Shown here piece after piece: positions 1 through 7,510 of a DNA stretch of 64,000 bases. Made by a program: the position numbers and the translations under genes. How positions within the stretch are numbered: position 1 is the stretch's first letter; the number at the start of each line of letters is the position of its first letter. The notes beneath the pieces were generated by a model that was not told the DNA's origin, did no database searches, and worked only from the letters and a program-made list of their open reading frames with translations. Source of the DNA: an uncultured Spartobacteria bacterium (GTDB taxonomy: Bacteria; Verrucomicrobiota; Verrucomicrobiia; Chthoniobacterales; Chthoniobacteraceae); the NCBI GenBank assembly GCA_903919125.1, contig CAIXGS010000036.1, positions 62,001 to 126,000 on the forward strand, read 5' to 3'.

Positions 1-19
1 CTGTTTTCAGCTAGTCTGA

Positions 20-56
20 AAGGGCAGTCCTTCGGGGCTGCCCTTTTTCTTTTTCG
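20..56 (+). terminator. Intrinsic terminator of an upstream gene
   Basis: A near-perfect hairpin (arms 21-30 and 35-44, loop TTCG) is followed by a T-rich tract with one C interruption. This is a textbook Rho-independent terminator reading on plus. It ends a transcript whose gene lies outside the window, so aroB, starting 40 bases later, probably has its own promoter or relies on readthrough. Confidence 0.85.
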
Positions 57-97
57 GACCGCTGGATTCTCCCGCTCTCACCCGCTACACCTCAGAC

Positions 98-1207
98 ATG
101 CTTTCTCGCGTTGACGTCGATCTCGGCGCCCGTTCCTATCCCGTTCTCTCCGGCACTGGCTGTCTGCCGCAGCTCGGAGCCACGTTGCGCACACACGGGC
201 TTGCCCACACCAACGCTTTTGTCCTCACCAACTCTGTTGTCGCGGCCCTTTATTTTTCCGTCGTGGAACGCTCCCTTGCCGAAGTCGGCTTTGAGCGGGT
301 TGTACTTCACGAAATTCCTGCCACCGAGGAGGGCAAAAACTGGGATGTGTTTTCCGAGACTTGTGCCGCGCTACTGCACCATTTTCCAGACGCAGGCGCT
401 TCTCCTTTGGTGATCTTACTTGGCGGGGGTGTCGTAGGTGATCTGGGTGGTTTTGCGGCGGCTGTGTACCGGCGGGGCGTCCCTTTTGTCCAAGTGCCAA
501 CGACGCTCCTGGCCGCCGTTGACTCGAGTGTTGGAGGCAAGGTCGCCGTCAACTTCGGTGGCGTGAAAAACATCATGGGGGCGTTTTCGCAACCGCGTTT
601 GGTGCTGTGCGACTTGGCGACGCTCTCCACGCTGCCCGCACGGGAATTGCGCTCAGGGACGGCGGAAGTGATTAAGTATGGGGCGGTATGTTGCGGAACA
701 ATGTTCTCGGACTTAGAGGCTGGCTTGTTGGAAAAGCTCCTCGCGCAGGAGCCTGCCGCGCTTGTCGATGTGGTGACGCGCTGCGTCCGCCTAAAAGCCG
801 CCGTGGTGGAGCGGGATGAATTTGACAAGCTGGGCATCCGCAATGTGTTGAATTTCGGCCACACCATTGGTCATGCGCTGGAATTGAGTGCCGAATACGC
901 GCTTACTCATGGTGAGGCCATCGCAATCGGCATGGTGGCCGCCACACGTCTTGCGCTTCGCCTCGGGCTGTGCGACGTGACTTTCTCGGCCCGTCTCGAA
1001 GCGCTCCTGAAGCGTGCCGGATTGCCGCTCTCTTACCCCGGTCACCCCGAGTTGTTCGAGCCGATGGCGCGCGCTTTGCAATTAGACAAAAAGTTCCAGC
1101 GCGGTAAAAACGTGTTCGTCCTCCCCTTGGCACCCGGCTCTTGGCGACAGGTCGAGGATGTTCCCTGGACGCTGGTTCACGAAATCATGCGTTCCGTTAT
1201 TGAATGA
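98..1207 (+). CDS. aroB: 3-dehydroquinate synthase
   Basis: Converts DAHP to 3-dehydroquinate, the second step of the shikimate pathway, in the cytoplasm with NAD+ and a divalent metal. The 369-residue length is normal. The NAD-binding GGGVVGDLGG lies at residues 109-118, followed by the conserved TTLLAAVDSSVGGK stretch. Expected metal ligands are visible: Glu190 in TAEVIKYG, His254 in FGHTIGH and His271 in THGEA. The ATG at 98 fits the family N-terminus. purC follows 27 bases after the stop on the same strand, so co-transcription is likely even though the pathways differ. Confidence 0.97.
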   Translation: MLSRVDVDLGARSYPVLSGTGCLPQLGATLRTHGLAHTNAFVLTNSVVAALYFSVVERSLAEVGFERVVLHEIPATEEGKNWDVFSETCAALLHHFPDAGASPLVILLGGGVVGDLGGFAAAVYRRGVPFVQVPTTLLAAVDSSVGGKVAVNFGGVKNIMGAFSQPRLVLCDLATLSTLPARELRSGTAEVIKYGAVCCGTMFSDLEAGLLEKLLAQEPAALVDVVTRCVRLKAAVVERDEFDKLGIRNVLNFGHTIGHALELSAEYALTHGEAIAIGMVAATRLALRLGLCDVTFSARLEALLKRAGLPLSYPGHPELFEPMARALQLDKKFQRGKNVFVLPLAPGSWRQVEDVPWTLVHEIMRSVIE

Positions 1208-1234
1208 CACAATCCCGCCCTTCACTTTTTTCCC

Positions 1235-2113
1235 ATGCTTTTGTACGCTCCTGAACTTCCTGGAATCCAAAAAGTTGCCTCGGGTAAAGTCCGCGACATC
1301 TTTGCTGTGGATGAACACCTTTTGCTAGTCGCCTCAGATCGCATATCAGCTTTTGACTGCATCCTGCCCACGGCTATTCCCCAAAAAGGCGAGGTGCTTA
1401 CCCGTTTGTCCGCTTTCTGGTTTGAGCAATTCGACTTTCTGCCGAATCACATTGTCAGCACAGATTTTTCAGACTTTCCCGTCGCCTTAAAACCGTTTCA
1501 GTTCCAGCTTGAAGGCCGTTCGATGCTGGTGAAAAAGGCGGCTCCGCTGCCCGTCGAATGTGTGGTGCGCGGCTATCTGGCAGGCTCTGGGTGGAAGGAA
1601 TATGTCCAGACTCAAAGTGTGTGTGGCATTTCGCTTCCCGAGGGAATTGAGCAGGCGGGCCTTTTGCCCGAAACGCTGTTCACGCCATCCACCAAGGCGG
1701 CTTCTGGTCATGACGAAAACATCTCATGGGATGAGTGCCGTCGTCTTCTTGGTGATTCTGTCGCCGAACAGGTGCGCGCCCATTCAGTGCGACTCTATGA
1801 AACCGCCCGGATTCTGGCTGCGGAAAAGGGCATCATTATCGCGGACACCAAGTTCGAGTTTGGGCTTTTAGATGGAGAGGTGATTTTGATTGATGAGTGC
1901 CTCACCCCCGATTCTTCGCGCTTCTGGCCCTCGGCGGGTTATGCGCCAGGGATGAGTCCTTCAAGCTTCGACAAGCAGTTCGTGCGCGATTATTTGGAGA
2001 CTTTGACGTGGGACAAAACGCCTCCCGCGCCGGAGTTGCCCGAGGAAATTGTCGTTCGCACCCAAGCCAAATATATCGAGGCTTACGAGCGTCTCACTGG
2101 CCTTCCCTTCTAA
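1235..2113 (+). CDS. purC: Phosphoribosylaminoimidazole-succinocarboxamide synthase
   Basis: SAICAR synthetase joins CAIR and aspartate with ATP in de novo purine synthesis. The 292-residue protein is the longer, yeast ADE1-like form rather than the roughly 237-residue E. coli form. Family motifs are in order: SGKVRDIF at 16-23, SDRISAFD at 34-41, ECVVRGYLAGSGW at 108-120, ADTKFEFG at 203-210 and DECLTPDSSRFW at 220-231. It lies 27 bases after aroB. Its 3' end overlaps the convergent DUF2270 gene by four bases. Confidence 0.97.
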   Translation: MLLYAPELPGIQKVASGKVRDIFAVDEHLLLVASDRISAFDCILPTAIPQKGEVLTRLSAFWFEQFDFLPNHIVSTDFSDFPVALKPFQFQLEGRSMLVKKAAPLPVECVVRGYLAGSGWKEYVQTQSVCGISLPEGIEQAGLLPETLFTPSTKAASGHDENISWDECRRLLGDSVAEQVRAHSVRLYETARILAAEKGIIIADTKFEFGLLDGEVILIDECLTPDSSRFWPSAGYAPGMSPSSFDKQFVRDYLETLTWDKTPPAPELPEEIVVRTQAKYIEAYERLTGLPF

Positions 2114-2856
2114 ATCTTCCACTGCGCTCGGGGGCGCGTCCCGAACTCATTGAATTCACCCGGCGAAGAGTAGCTGATATAAACGGATAGACCGGTGACG
2201 CTTATGAAAGTTAGCGCGAATACGCCCATTACCAACCACGGCGCCATGCTGTGCCCCGCCGCTACGGCATCGAAAAACGTCTGCCACGAGCACACTGGGT
2301 CTGGAGCATGAATGAAAATTTTGGTCATCCACGCGCCTAAAATCAGTATGAAAAGATAGATATAGTTGCGCTTCAGTCGTCGTCCCAGCGCTTCAAACTT
2401 GCTGATCTTGAACGAGGGTAACAACAAATCCTCACACATCATTTTCTGCCAGTCCCCTTGTAAAAGATGAGTATTTTGAAGCACCATCGGCACTAGAAAA
2501 TGGGCTTCCAGTAACCGGACCCGCGCTCTAAACGCATCGTAAAAACGGTACCGTCGACTTTCGATCCAGAGCAGCATCCAGACGACCGCGACGTTGAAAA
2601 AGAAGATCCCGTGGGGAACGTCTCGAATTGAAAACGCAACGGTGAAAACCGTGGAGGTGACGGTAATAGCCCAGTTTGTGGTCGCATCCAAACGCATACG
2701 CCACGCCATAATGCGCCCCAATTCGCCCCGGTAAAAGTGCGACATCGCATTGACGTAGCTAGGATCAGAAAGCGACGGTTTGGATGATTGTTCACTGCGG
2801 CCACCCTCAGGCGTCGACTCAGGCATCGAAAAATTTGGGGGCGGGGGAAATTCCAT
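2110..2856 (-). CDS. DUF2270-type integral membrane protein
   Basis: Looks like the DUF2270 family of predicted integral membrane proteins, whose function is unknown. About 248 residues from the ATG at 2856; an upstream TTG at 2955 would add a 33-residue N-terminus without membrane or signal character, so I prefer the ATG. After a polar Pro/Ser-rich N-terminus come SHFYRGELGRIMAWRMRLD and two membrane segments (TVFTVAFSI, FFFNVAVVWMLLWIE). A soluble helical part follows (ESRRYRFYDAFRARVRLLE), then two more membrane segments near the C-terminus. Four-segment topology with a basic cytoplasmic loop is inferred. It is transcribed toward purC and ends inside its last codons. Confidence 0.75.
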   Translation of the reverse strand: MEFPPPPNFSMPESTPEGGRSEQSSKPSLSDPSYVNAMSHFYRGELGRIMAWRMRLDATTNWAITVTSTVFTVAFSIRDVPHGIFFFNVAVVWMLLWIESRRYRFYDAFRARVRLLEAHFLVPMVLQNTHLLQGDWQKMMCEDLLLPSFKISKFEALGRRLKRNYIYLFILILGAWMTKIFIHAPDPVCSWQTFFDAVAAGHSMAPWLVMGVFALTFISVTGLSVYISYSSPGEFNEFGTRPRAQWKI

Positions 2857-2986
2857 AGAGGTGAACAATTTTGGTTCCGTCCGAGACAATTGAACTAATG
2901 GAACTTGGGAAGTTCGCCAAACGCACTCACCAGCGAGAGGAGCCTGCTTGCACAATGCGCTTTTTCGCTGAGAGAGCCGAAGGCGG

Positions 2987-3877
2987 CTAAGAACGGCCAG
3001 CGCCCTTTTTGATCAATGCCTCGCGAGCGGATTCCAACTGTGCACGTTCGTCTGCTGTCAAACTTGCGAGACCAGAGCGGCCGATCTTTTCGAGTAATGG
3101 ATCAATCCGATCCAAGTCGCTGAGCTCTTCGCTTGGCGGGAGGGAGCGGAGCGGAGGATACTTTGTTGCCTCGGGTTTCTGCGATGGGGCGCGGGAGGGC
3201 ACCGCTTCGAGGACTCGTAATTTTGGGCGGCGGGTTGGCAAATGCAGCTCCGGCAGGACCCAGTTGCCTTGCTGGTAGCGCACGAAACCAAAGGCGAATG
3301 CTGCCGCAGAGAGCGAATTGATCAAGTCCCCCCAAGCATGACTCGCGATGCAGGAGAGCAGTTGGAGCCCCAGGAAAATAATCGCCGTCCATTTTGCCGA
3401 GACACCGAAAAGAAGAGTTACGCTGGGGGCCATGGTGGCAAACGCGACAAAGAGCGCGAAAGTTCCGGGCAAACCCACCCAGTGCACATCCCCCTGAAGC
3501 AAAGGTCCTAGAAGCGAACCAGTCAGTGCCGGAGCGATCACCAGACCCCCGCACAGCTTCAGGAATAGATTGCGCCCGAAGAAATTCTCCAATTCCCGCC
3601 CGAACCACCAAAGCATCAACATATCCAGTGCCAGCGACAGACCTCGTGCCGGCGAATTCCAAAGCACGTAAGACCCCAAACGCCAGACCTCACCCCGCCA
3701 CACTCCGGCGCTTGAAAATTCAAGAAGCGGTTCCCAACTAGAGTTGAACGCCAGCACAGCGGTGGTGACCAGCATCGAAACAATGCACGCGCCCACCAGT
3801 GCCAAGGGCGCGTTGACGGGATGCCCTGCCAACTCAAACCACGGGCCGCGGTCTTCGGATGAATGTCCACCAATCAT
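2987..3877 (-). CDS. Rhomboid-like membrane protein lacking catalytic Ser
   Basis: A 296-residue polytopic protein with rhomboid topology: about six hydrophobic segments between residues 22 and 200, with the family-like ENFFGRNLFLKLCGG stretch after the second. The position that normally reads GxSG reads GLPG at 135-138, so the nucleophilic Ser appears to be Pro. A His remains near residue 180 (SHAWGD). A Pro-rich linker (210-250) leads to a C-terminal motif, LLEKIGRSGLASLTADER at 261-278, like the DUF6576-type tail seen on many rhomboid-family proteins. I expect a non-proteolytic pseudo-rhomboid. It is divergent from prs, and a related protein lies at 53829-54698. Confidence 0.75.
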   Translation of the reverse strand: MIGGHSSEDRGPWFELAGHPVNAPLALVGACIVSMLVTTAVLAFNSSWEPLLEFSSAGVWRGEVWRLGSYVLWNSPARGLSLALDMLMLWWFGRELENFFGRNLFLKLCGGLVIAPALTGSLLGPLLQGDVHWVGLPGTFALFVAFATMAPSVTLLFGVSAKWTAIIFLGLQLLSCIASHAWGDLINSLSAAAFAFGFVRYQQGNWVLPELHLPTRRPKLRVLEAVPSRAPSQKPEATKYPPLRSLPPSEELSDLDRIDPLLEKIGRSGLASLTADERAQLESAREALIKKGAGRS

Positions 3878-4007
3878 ACATCTTTGAAGGTAGCAGATGC
3901 CGAGCCATTTGCACGGTGTGATTCGCTTTTGATTTTAACATTTGTCTTTTACTCAAATGCCTGTAGCTTACTGGGCCCTTTTCCTCATGTTCCGCGTTTC
4001 TACAGAG

Positions 4008-4952
4008 ATGAAAGTCCTCACTGGTTCGGCTCATCGCCAACTTGCCGAGAGGATTTGTGCCTATATCGGCGTGCCTCTGGGAGACGCTACGGTGACTTCG
4101 TTTCCTGATGGCGAAACTTACGTGAAGGTGAACGAAAATATTCGCGGGCGCGATGTCTTCATTGTTCAACCCACTTGTCCTCCGACCAACCAGAATTTAA
4201 TGGAACTGCTTATCATGGTGGATGCAGTGCGTCGTGCCAGTGCCGCGCGTATCACCGCGGTGATTCCTTTTTTTGGCTACGCAAGACAGGATCGCAAAGA
4301 TCAGCCGCGCGTGCCGATTACCGCGAAGTTAATCGCTAATTTGCTCACTGCAGCGGGCGTTAATCGTGTGCTCACCATGGACTTGCATGCTCAACAGGTG
4401 GCGGGTTTCTTTGATATCCCGGTGGATCATCTTTATGCGGCTCCCGTGATCGTGCGCAAACTTCAGTCCCGCGATTTTGTGAATCCCGTGGTGGTTTCCC
4501 CTGATGTGGGTGGGTTGAAGATGGCATCCGCCTATGCGGAGAATATGGGAGCGGGGCTTGCCATCGTGGCGAAACGGCGCAAGAGCGCGACGGAGACGGA
4601 GGCGATGAACGTCATTGGTGAAGTCGACGGTCGGGACGTGATTATTGTAGACGATTTAACTGAGACGGCGGGGACTCTGGTGAGTGCCGCCCGCGCGCTC
4701 AAGGAGCGTGGAGCTGGCAGGGTGATCGCCTGCGTGAGTCACGCGGTCATTTCTGATATGGGCGCGGAACGCTTGAAGGACAGTTCCATTCAAGAACTTA
4801 TTACCACCAACAGCGTTCCCGTGCGGGATGTTGCGGGGTTTCAGATCACCTCTCTCTGTATCTCCGAACTTTTAGGGGAGGGAATTAAGCGGATTCACGA
4901 CGATGAATCTGTGAGTTCACTTTTCGAAATCAGCAAAAAAGAGAAAGTATAA
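4008..4952 (+). CDS. prs: Ribose-phosphate pyrophosphokinase (PRPP synthase)
   Basis: Makes PRPP from ribose 5-phosphate and ATP for purine, pyrimidine, NAD, His and Trp synthesis. The ATG at 4008 gives 314 residues starting MKVLTGSAHRQLAERI, which matches the family. An in-frame ATG at 3942 would add 22 hydrophobic residues not seen in the family. Diagnostic segments are FFGYARQDRKDQPRVPITA (ATP-binding loop region), TMDLHAQQVAGFFDIPVDHL, and a PRPP-type ribose-phosphate loop VDDLTETAGTL. The gene starts a plus-strand run of translation genes; rplY follows after six bases, the common bacterial prs-rplY pairing. Confidence 0.96.
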   Translation: MKVLTGSAHRQLAERICAYIGVPLGDATVTSFPDGETYVKVNENIRGRDVFIVQPTCPPTNQNLMELLIMVDAVRRASAARITAVIPFFGYARQDRKDQPRVPITAKLIANLLTAAGVNRVLTMDLHAQQVAGFFDIPVDHLYAAPVIVRKLQSRDFVNPVVVSPDVGGLKMASAYAENMGAGLAIVAKRRKSATETEAMNVIGEVDGRDVIIVDDLTETAGTLVSAARALKERGAGRVIACVSHAVISDMGAERLKDSSIQELITTNSVPVRDVAGFQITSLCISELLGEGIKRIHDDESVSSLFEISKKEKV

Positions 4953-4958
4953 CATTCT

Positions 4959-5615
4959 ATGTCAAAGCAAATTAAACTCGCCGCTCAGACCCGTTCCGGA
5001 GCTGGCCGTACTTCCGTCAAAAAACTCCGCGCAGCTGGCAAAGTCCCTGCGGTCATCTACGGAGCGACCACCTCCAGCGCAAATTTGCAGATCTCTGCCC
5101 GTGAGATCAATGAAGTCCTTTCCCACGCAACTGGAGAACAGATGCTGGTGGAATTAGAAATTCATGATGGAAGCAAAACAACCAGCACGCTCGCGCTGAT
5201 TCAGGAGGTGCAGCATCATCCCGTGCGTTCGATCGTGTTGCATGTGGATTTCCACGCGGTTTCTGCCGATGAAAAACTGCATGCGCATGTCACGGTGGAT
5301 GTTGTCGGGGAAGCTGTTGGGGTGAAGACTTATGGCGGGCGTCTGGAGTTGATGTTGCACGACATCGAGGTGGAGTGTCTCCCCAAGGATTTGCCTGAAA
5401 TCATCAAGCTGAATGTTGCTCACCTGAATGTTGGGGACGCCATTCACCTCAGAGATGTGGAGCTTCCTGCTGGGGTGGCTTTCCGGGGCGACGGTGATTT
5501 GACCGTTCTGCGAATCGCGGCCTCAACGACGGGTACCGAGGAGGTGGCTGTCGAAGGACCTTCCCAGCCCGAAGTGATTCGCGAAAAGAAGGTGGTCGAC
5601 GCAGAAAAGAACTAG
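4959..5615 (+). CDS. rplY: 50S ribosomal protein L25/Ctc, long form
   Basis: Binds 5S rRNA in the large ribosomal subunit. At 218 residues this is the two-domain Ctc/TL5 form, not the short 94-residue E. coli L25. The N-terminal L25 barrel covers about residues 4-95 (SGAGRTSVKKLRAAGKVPAV, VQHHPVRSIVLHVDF). The C-terminal TL5 beta domain covers about 98-190, followed by a charged tail. It begins six bases after prs and is closed by a hairpin immediately downstream. Confidence 0.95.
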   Translation: MSKQIKLAAQTRSGAGRTSVKKLRAAGKVPAVIYGATTSSANLQISAREINEVLSHATGEQMLVELEIHDGSKTTSTLALIQEVQHHPVRSIVLHVDFHAVSADEKLHAHVTVDVVGEAVGVKTYGGRLELMLHDIEVECLPKDLPEIIKLNVAHLNVGDAIHLRDVELPAGVAFRGDGDLTVLRIAASTTGTEEVAVEGPSQPEVIREKKVVDAEKN

Positions 5616-5633
5616 TCGTTTTGTACTTTGGTC

Positions 5634-5672
5634 AAACGCCGTCCACCAGCTCGGGGACGGCGTTTGTCGTGT
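5634..5672 (+). terminator. Probable terminator after rplY
   Basis: Perfect 11-bp inverted repeat (5634-5644 with 5655-5665, 10-base loop) beginning 19 bases after the rplY stop. The following T tract is interrupted (GTCGTGTTTTG), so termination may be incomplete and read through into pth. Confidence 0.65.
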
Positions 5673-5723
5673 TTTGAGTCTGGGTTTGAACTGTGTGATT
5701 GCAGTTAGTTCGAGGTTTTTATC

Positions 5724-6284
5724 ATGCAGCCGTTACCCCGCTTTCGGTTAATTGTGGGGCTCGGAAACCCGGGCCGTGAATACGAGGACACGCGCCATAA
5801 TGTAGGATTCATGGTGGTGGATAGGCTGGCGATGGGGAAGGCGGAATGGCGAAGGGAGAGGGCATGGAAAACCCTGCTGGCGAAGGTTGGGGATGTTGTT
5901 TTGTGCAAGCCAGAAACGTTTATGAATCTGAGTGGTCAGGCGGCTACGGCTGTTGCGGGGTTTTATCAAATCCCGCCCGAGGCAGTGCTGGTGGTTCTTG
6001 ATGATATGGCCCTACCAATGGGGCGTTTACGTCTGCGTCCAGGAGGCTCTGCTGGGGGGCACAATGGCCTGAAATCCATCATGGAGCATTTTGGTACCCA
6101 GCAGTTGGCGCGGTTGCGTTTGGGCATCGGTGGCGCAGTGGAGGGGGAAGCCGTGGGCCACGTGTTGGGAAAGTTTCGTAAGGACGAAAAACCAGCGTTG
6201 GAAGAAATGCTGGAACGCAGCGAATTCGCCATCACTACCGCGCAACGTGAGGGTTTTGAGGCTGCGATGAATGCTTTTAATTGA
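5724..6284 (+). CDS. pth: Peptidyl-tRNA hydrolase
   Basis: Releases tRNA from prematurely dropped peptidyl-tRNA. The 186-residue length is normal. VGLGNPGREYEDTRHNVGF at residues 11-29 carries the conserved Asn15 and the catalytic His25 equivalent. The MNLSGQA segment and GGSAGGHNGLKSI complete the active-site cleft. The ATG at 5724 matches the family N-terminus. It sits between rplY and rpsF, as in many bacteria. Confidence 0.97.
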   Translation: MQPLPRFRLIVGLGNPGREYEDTRHNVGFMVVDRLAMGKAEWRRERAWKTLLAKVGDVVLCKPETFMNLSGQAATAVAGFYQIPPEAVLVVLDDMALPMGRLRLRPGGSAGGHNGLKSIMEHFGTQQLARLRLGIGGAVEGEAVGHVLGKFRKDEKPALEEMLERSEFAITTAQREGFEAAMNAFN

Positions 6285-6331
6285 CTACTGTTTGTCTGGC
6301 ACCCAAGATGAGTGGCTAATTTTTATAAGCG

Positions 6332-6634
6332 ATGAAGAACCGATACGAAGGATTGTTGATTTTGAATGTCAAGGGCAGTGAAGATGGTGCCCGTGAGGTC
6401 ATTGAGCGGCTGGAAGCCGATTTCAAGAAGGAAGGTCTGGTTGTGGAGCAGGTCCAGAAAATGGGACACCGCCAGTTTTCCTATGCAGCGGGTGATTTGA
6501 ACGGTGGTTACTATGTTAACATCGTGTTTGAGGCCGCTCCCGTGGTTCTTGCTAAAATCCAAGCCAAACTAAAGCTGGATGAGGCCATTTATCGGCAGCA
6601 CTATCTCCGCCTTGCGGGCAAAAAAGCCGCCTAG
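6332..6634 (+). CDS. rpsF: 30S ribosomal protein S6
   Basis: Small-subunit platform protein. 100 residues starting MKNRYEGLLILNVKG, with the family pattern of a ferredoxin-like fold: VQKMGHRQFSYAAGDLNGGYY in the middle strand and LKLDEAIYRQHYLRL near the end. It lies 47 bases after pth. In many bacteria rpsF is followed by ssb and rpsR; here ssb follows but rpsR does not. Confidence 0.95.
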   Translation: MKNRYEGLLILNVKGSEDGAREVIERLEADFKKEGLVVEQVQKMGHRQFSYAAGDLNGGYYVNIVFEAAPVVLAKIQAKLKLDEAIYRQHYLRLAGKKAA

Positions 6635-6645
6635 GGAACCGATAA

Positions 6646-6679
6646 GTTGGTTTAGTTGTTTATAATCGTTTAAACCAAC
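6646..6679. repeat. Inverted repeat between rpsF and ssb
   Basis: Perfect 9-bp inverted repeat, GTTGGTTTA at 6646-6654 and its complement at 6671-6679, with a 16-base AT-rich loop containing TATAAT at 6661-6666. It could be an RNA stem in the rpsF-ssb message, possibly an S6 autoregulatory site by analogy with other S6 operons. No -35 element is correctly spaced for the TATAAT. Function is inference only. Confidence 0.4.
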
Positions 6680-6731
6680 GGCTAGAACAACTCCCAGCAG
6701 CGATGCAGTCAGGCAGAAGGCAATTAAGAAC

Positions 6732-6757
6732 GGCGGCTAAGGGCCGCCTTCTTTTTT
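6732..6757 (+). terminator. Terminator between rpsF and ssb
   Basis: GGCGGC (6732-6737) pairs with GCCGCC (6743-6748) around a five-base loop and is followed by TTCTTTTTTG. A good Rho-independent terminator or attenuator on plus, 45 bases before the ssb start. Confidence 0.75.
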
Positions 6758-6801
6758 GTCTGGGGCCAGTGTCTCAACCGCAGTAATCTTTCGCTACTTT
6801 T

Positions 6802-7275
6802 ATGCCAAATCTAAACAAAGTGATGCTCATCGGGAATCTAACCCGAGACCCAGAAATTAAGTACACGCCAAAAGGGTCCGCCATCGCGGATATCGCTTTG
6901 GCGATTAATCGGAGTTACTCTACGGACCAGGGCGAGAAGCGTGAAGAAACCACTTTTGTAGACGTGGTGCTTTATGGACGCTTGGCGGAAATTGCTGGGG
7001 AGTACTTGCGTAAAGGCCGGCCCGCTTACATCGAAGGGCGTTTGAAGCTCGACAGTTGGGATGATAAGCAAACCGGACAAAAGCGTTCCAAAATGCGAGT
7101 GGTGGGGGAGTCTCTTCAGTTGCTGGGGGGCAGGGAATCTGGTGGCGGGGATGAGGGCGGCGGGGGCCGTTCGTTCCAGCGGCCTCCCGAGCGTTCAGAG
7201 GCGCCTAATCGAGTTGGTGCGCACAAGCCTCATGACCCGGATTTGGATGCCGGCCATGACGATGTTCCATTTTAA
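6802..7275 (+). CDS. ssb: Single-stranded DNA-binding protein
   Basis: Coats single-stranded DNA during replication, repair and recombination. 157 residues: OB fold at about 1-110 (MPNLNKVMLIGNLTRDPE, TTFVDVVLYGRLAEIA, GRPAYIEGRLKLDSW), a Gly-rich disordered linker at about 111-145, then the acidic tip DDVPF at 153-157 that recruits partner proteins. The length and intact tip indicate a full working SSB. It is closed by a strong terminator. Confidence 0.96.
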   Translation: MPNLNKVMLIGNLTRDPEIKYTPKGSAIADIALAINRSYSTDQGEKREETTFVDVVLYGRLAEIAGEYLRKGRPAYIEGRLKLDSWDDKQTGQKRSKMRVVGESLQLLGGRESGGGDEGGGGRSFQRPPERSEAPNRVGAHKPHDPDLDAGHDDVPF

Positions 7276-7311
7276 GGATTGTCCTAGCGAGAGCGAAAAT
7301 TTTTCGCATCT

Positions 7312-7349
7312 AAAAGCGCGACTCGTAAGGGGCGCGCTTTTTTGTTTTG
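7312..7349 (+). terminator. Terminator after ssb
   Basis: AAAAGCGCG at 7312-7320 pairs perfectly with 7333-7341 around a 12-base loop, followed by TTTGTTTTG. Clear Rho-independent terminator, 36 bases after the ssb stop. Confidence 0.85.
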
Positions 7350-7510
7350 TGAACATCGAATGGACGTTGTGACGAGAGAAGCAGTGTTTGATTCCGAGAT
7401 AAGGCGCGCGGGGACAAATGCCGCCTTGACCTCTCAACTTTCTTTATTTGTGATGGATAACTTATTTTGAGAACTGGGCCTTTGATGGCTTATCTATTTG
7501 TTTGTTGATT

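Noticed and set aside
307-867. 186-codon minus-strand frame opposite aroB
   Set aside because: Ser/Thr/Pro-rich shadow of aroB with no own features.
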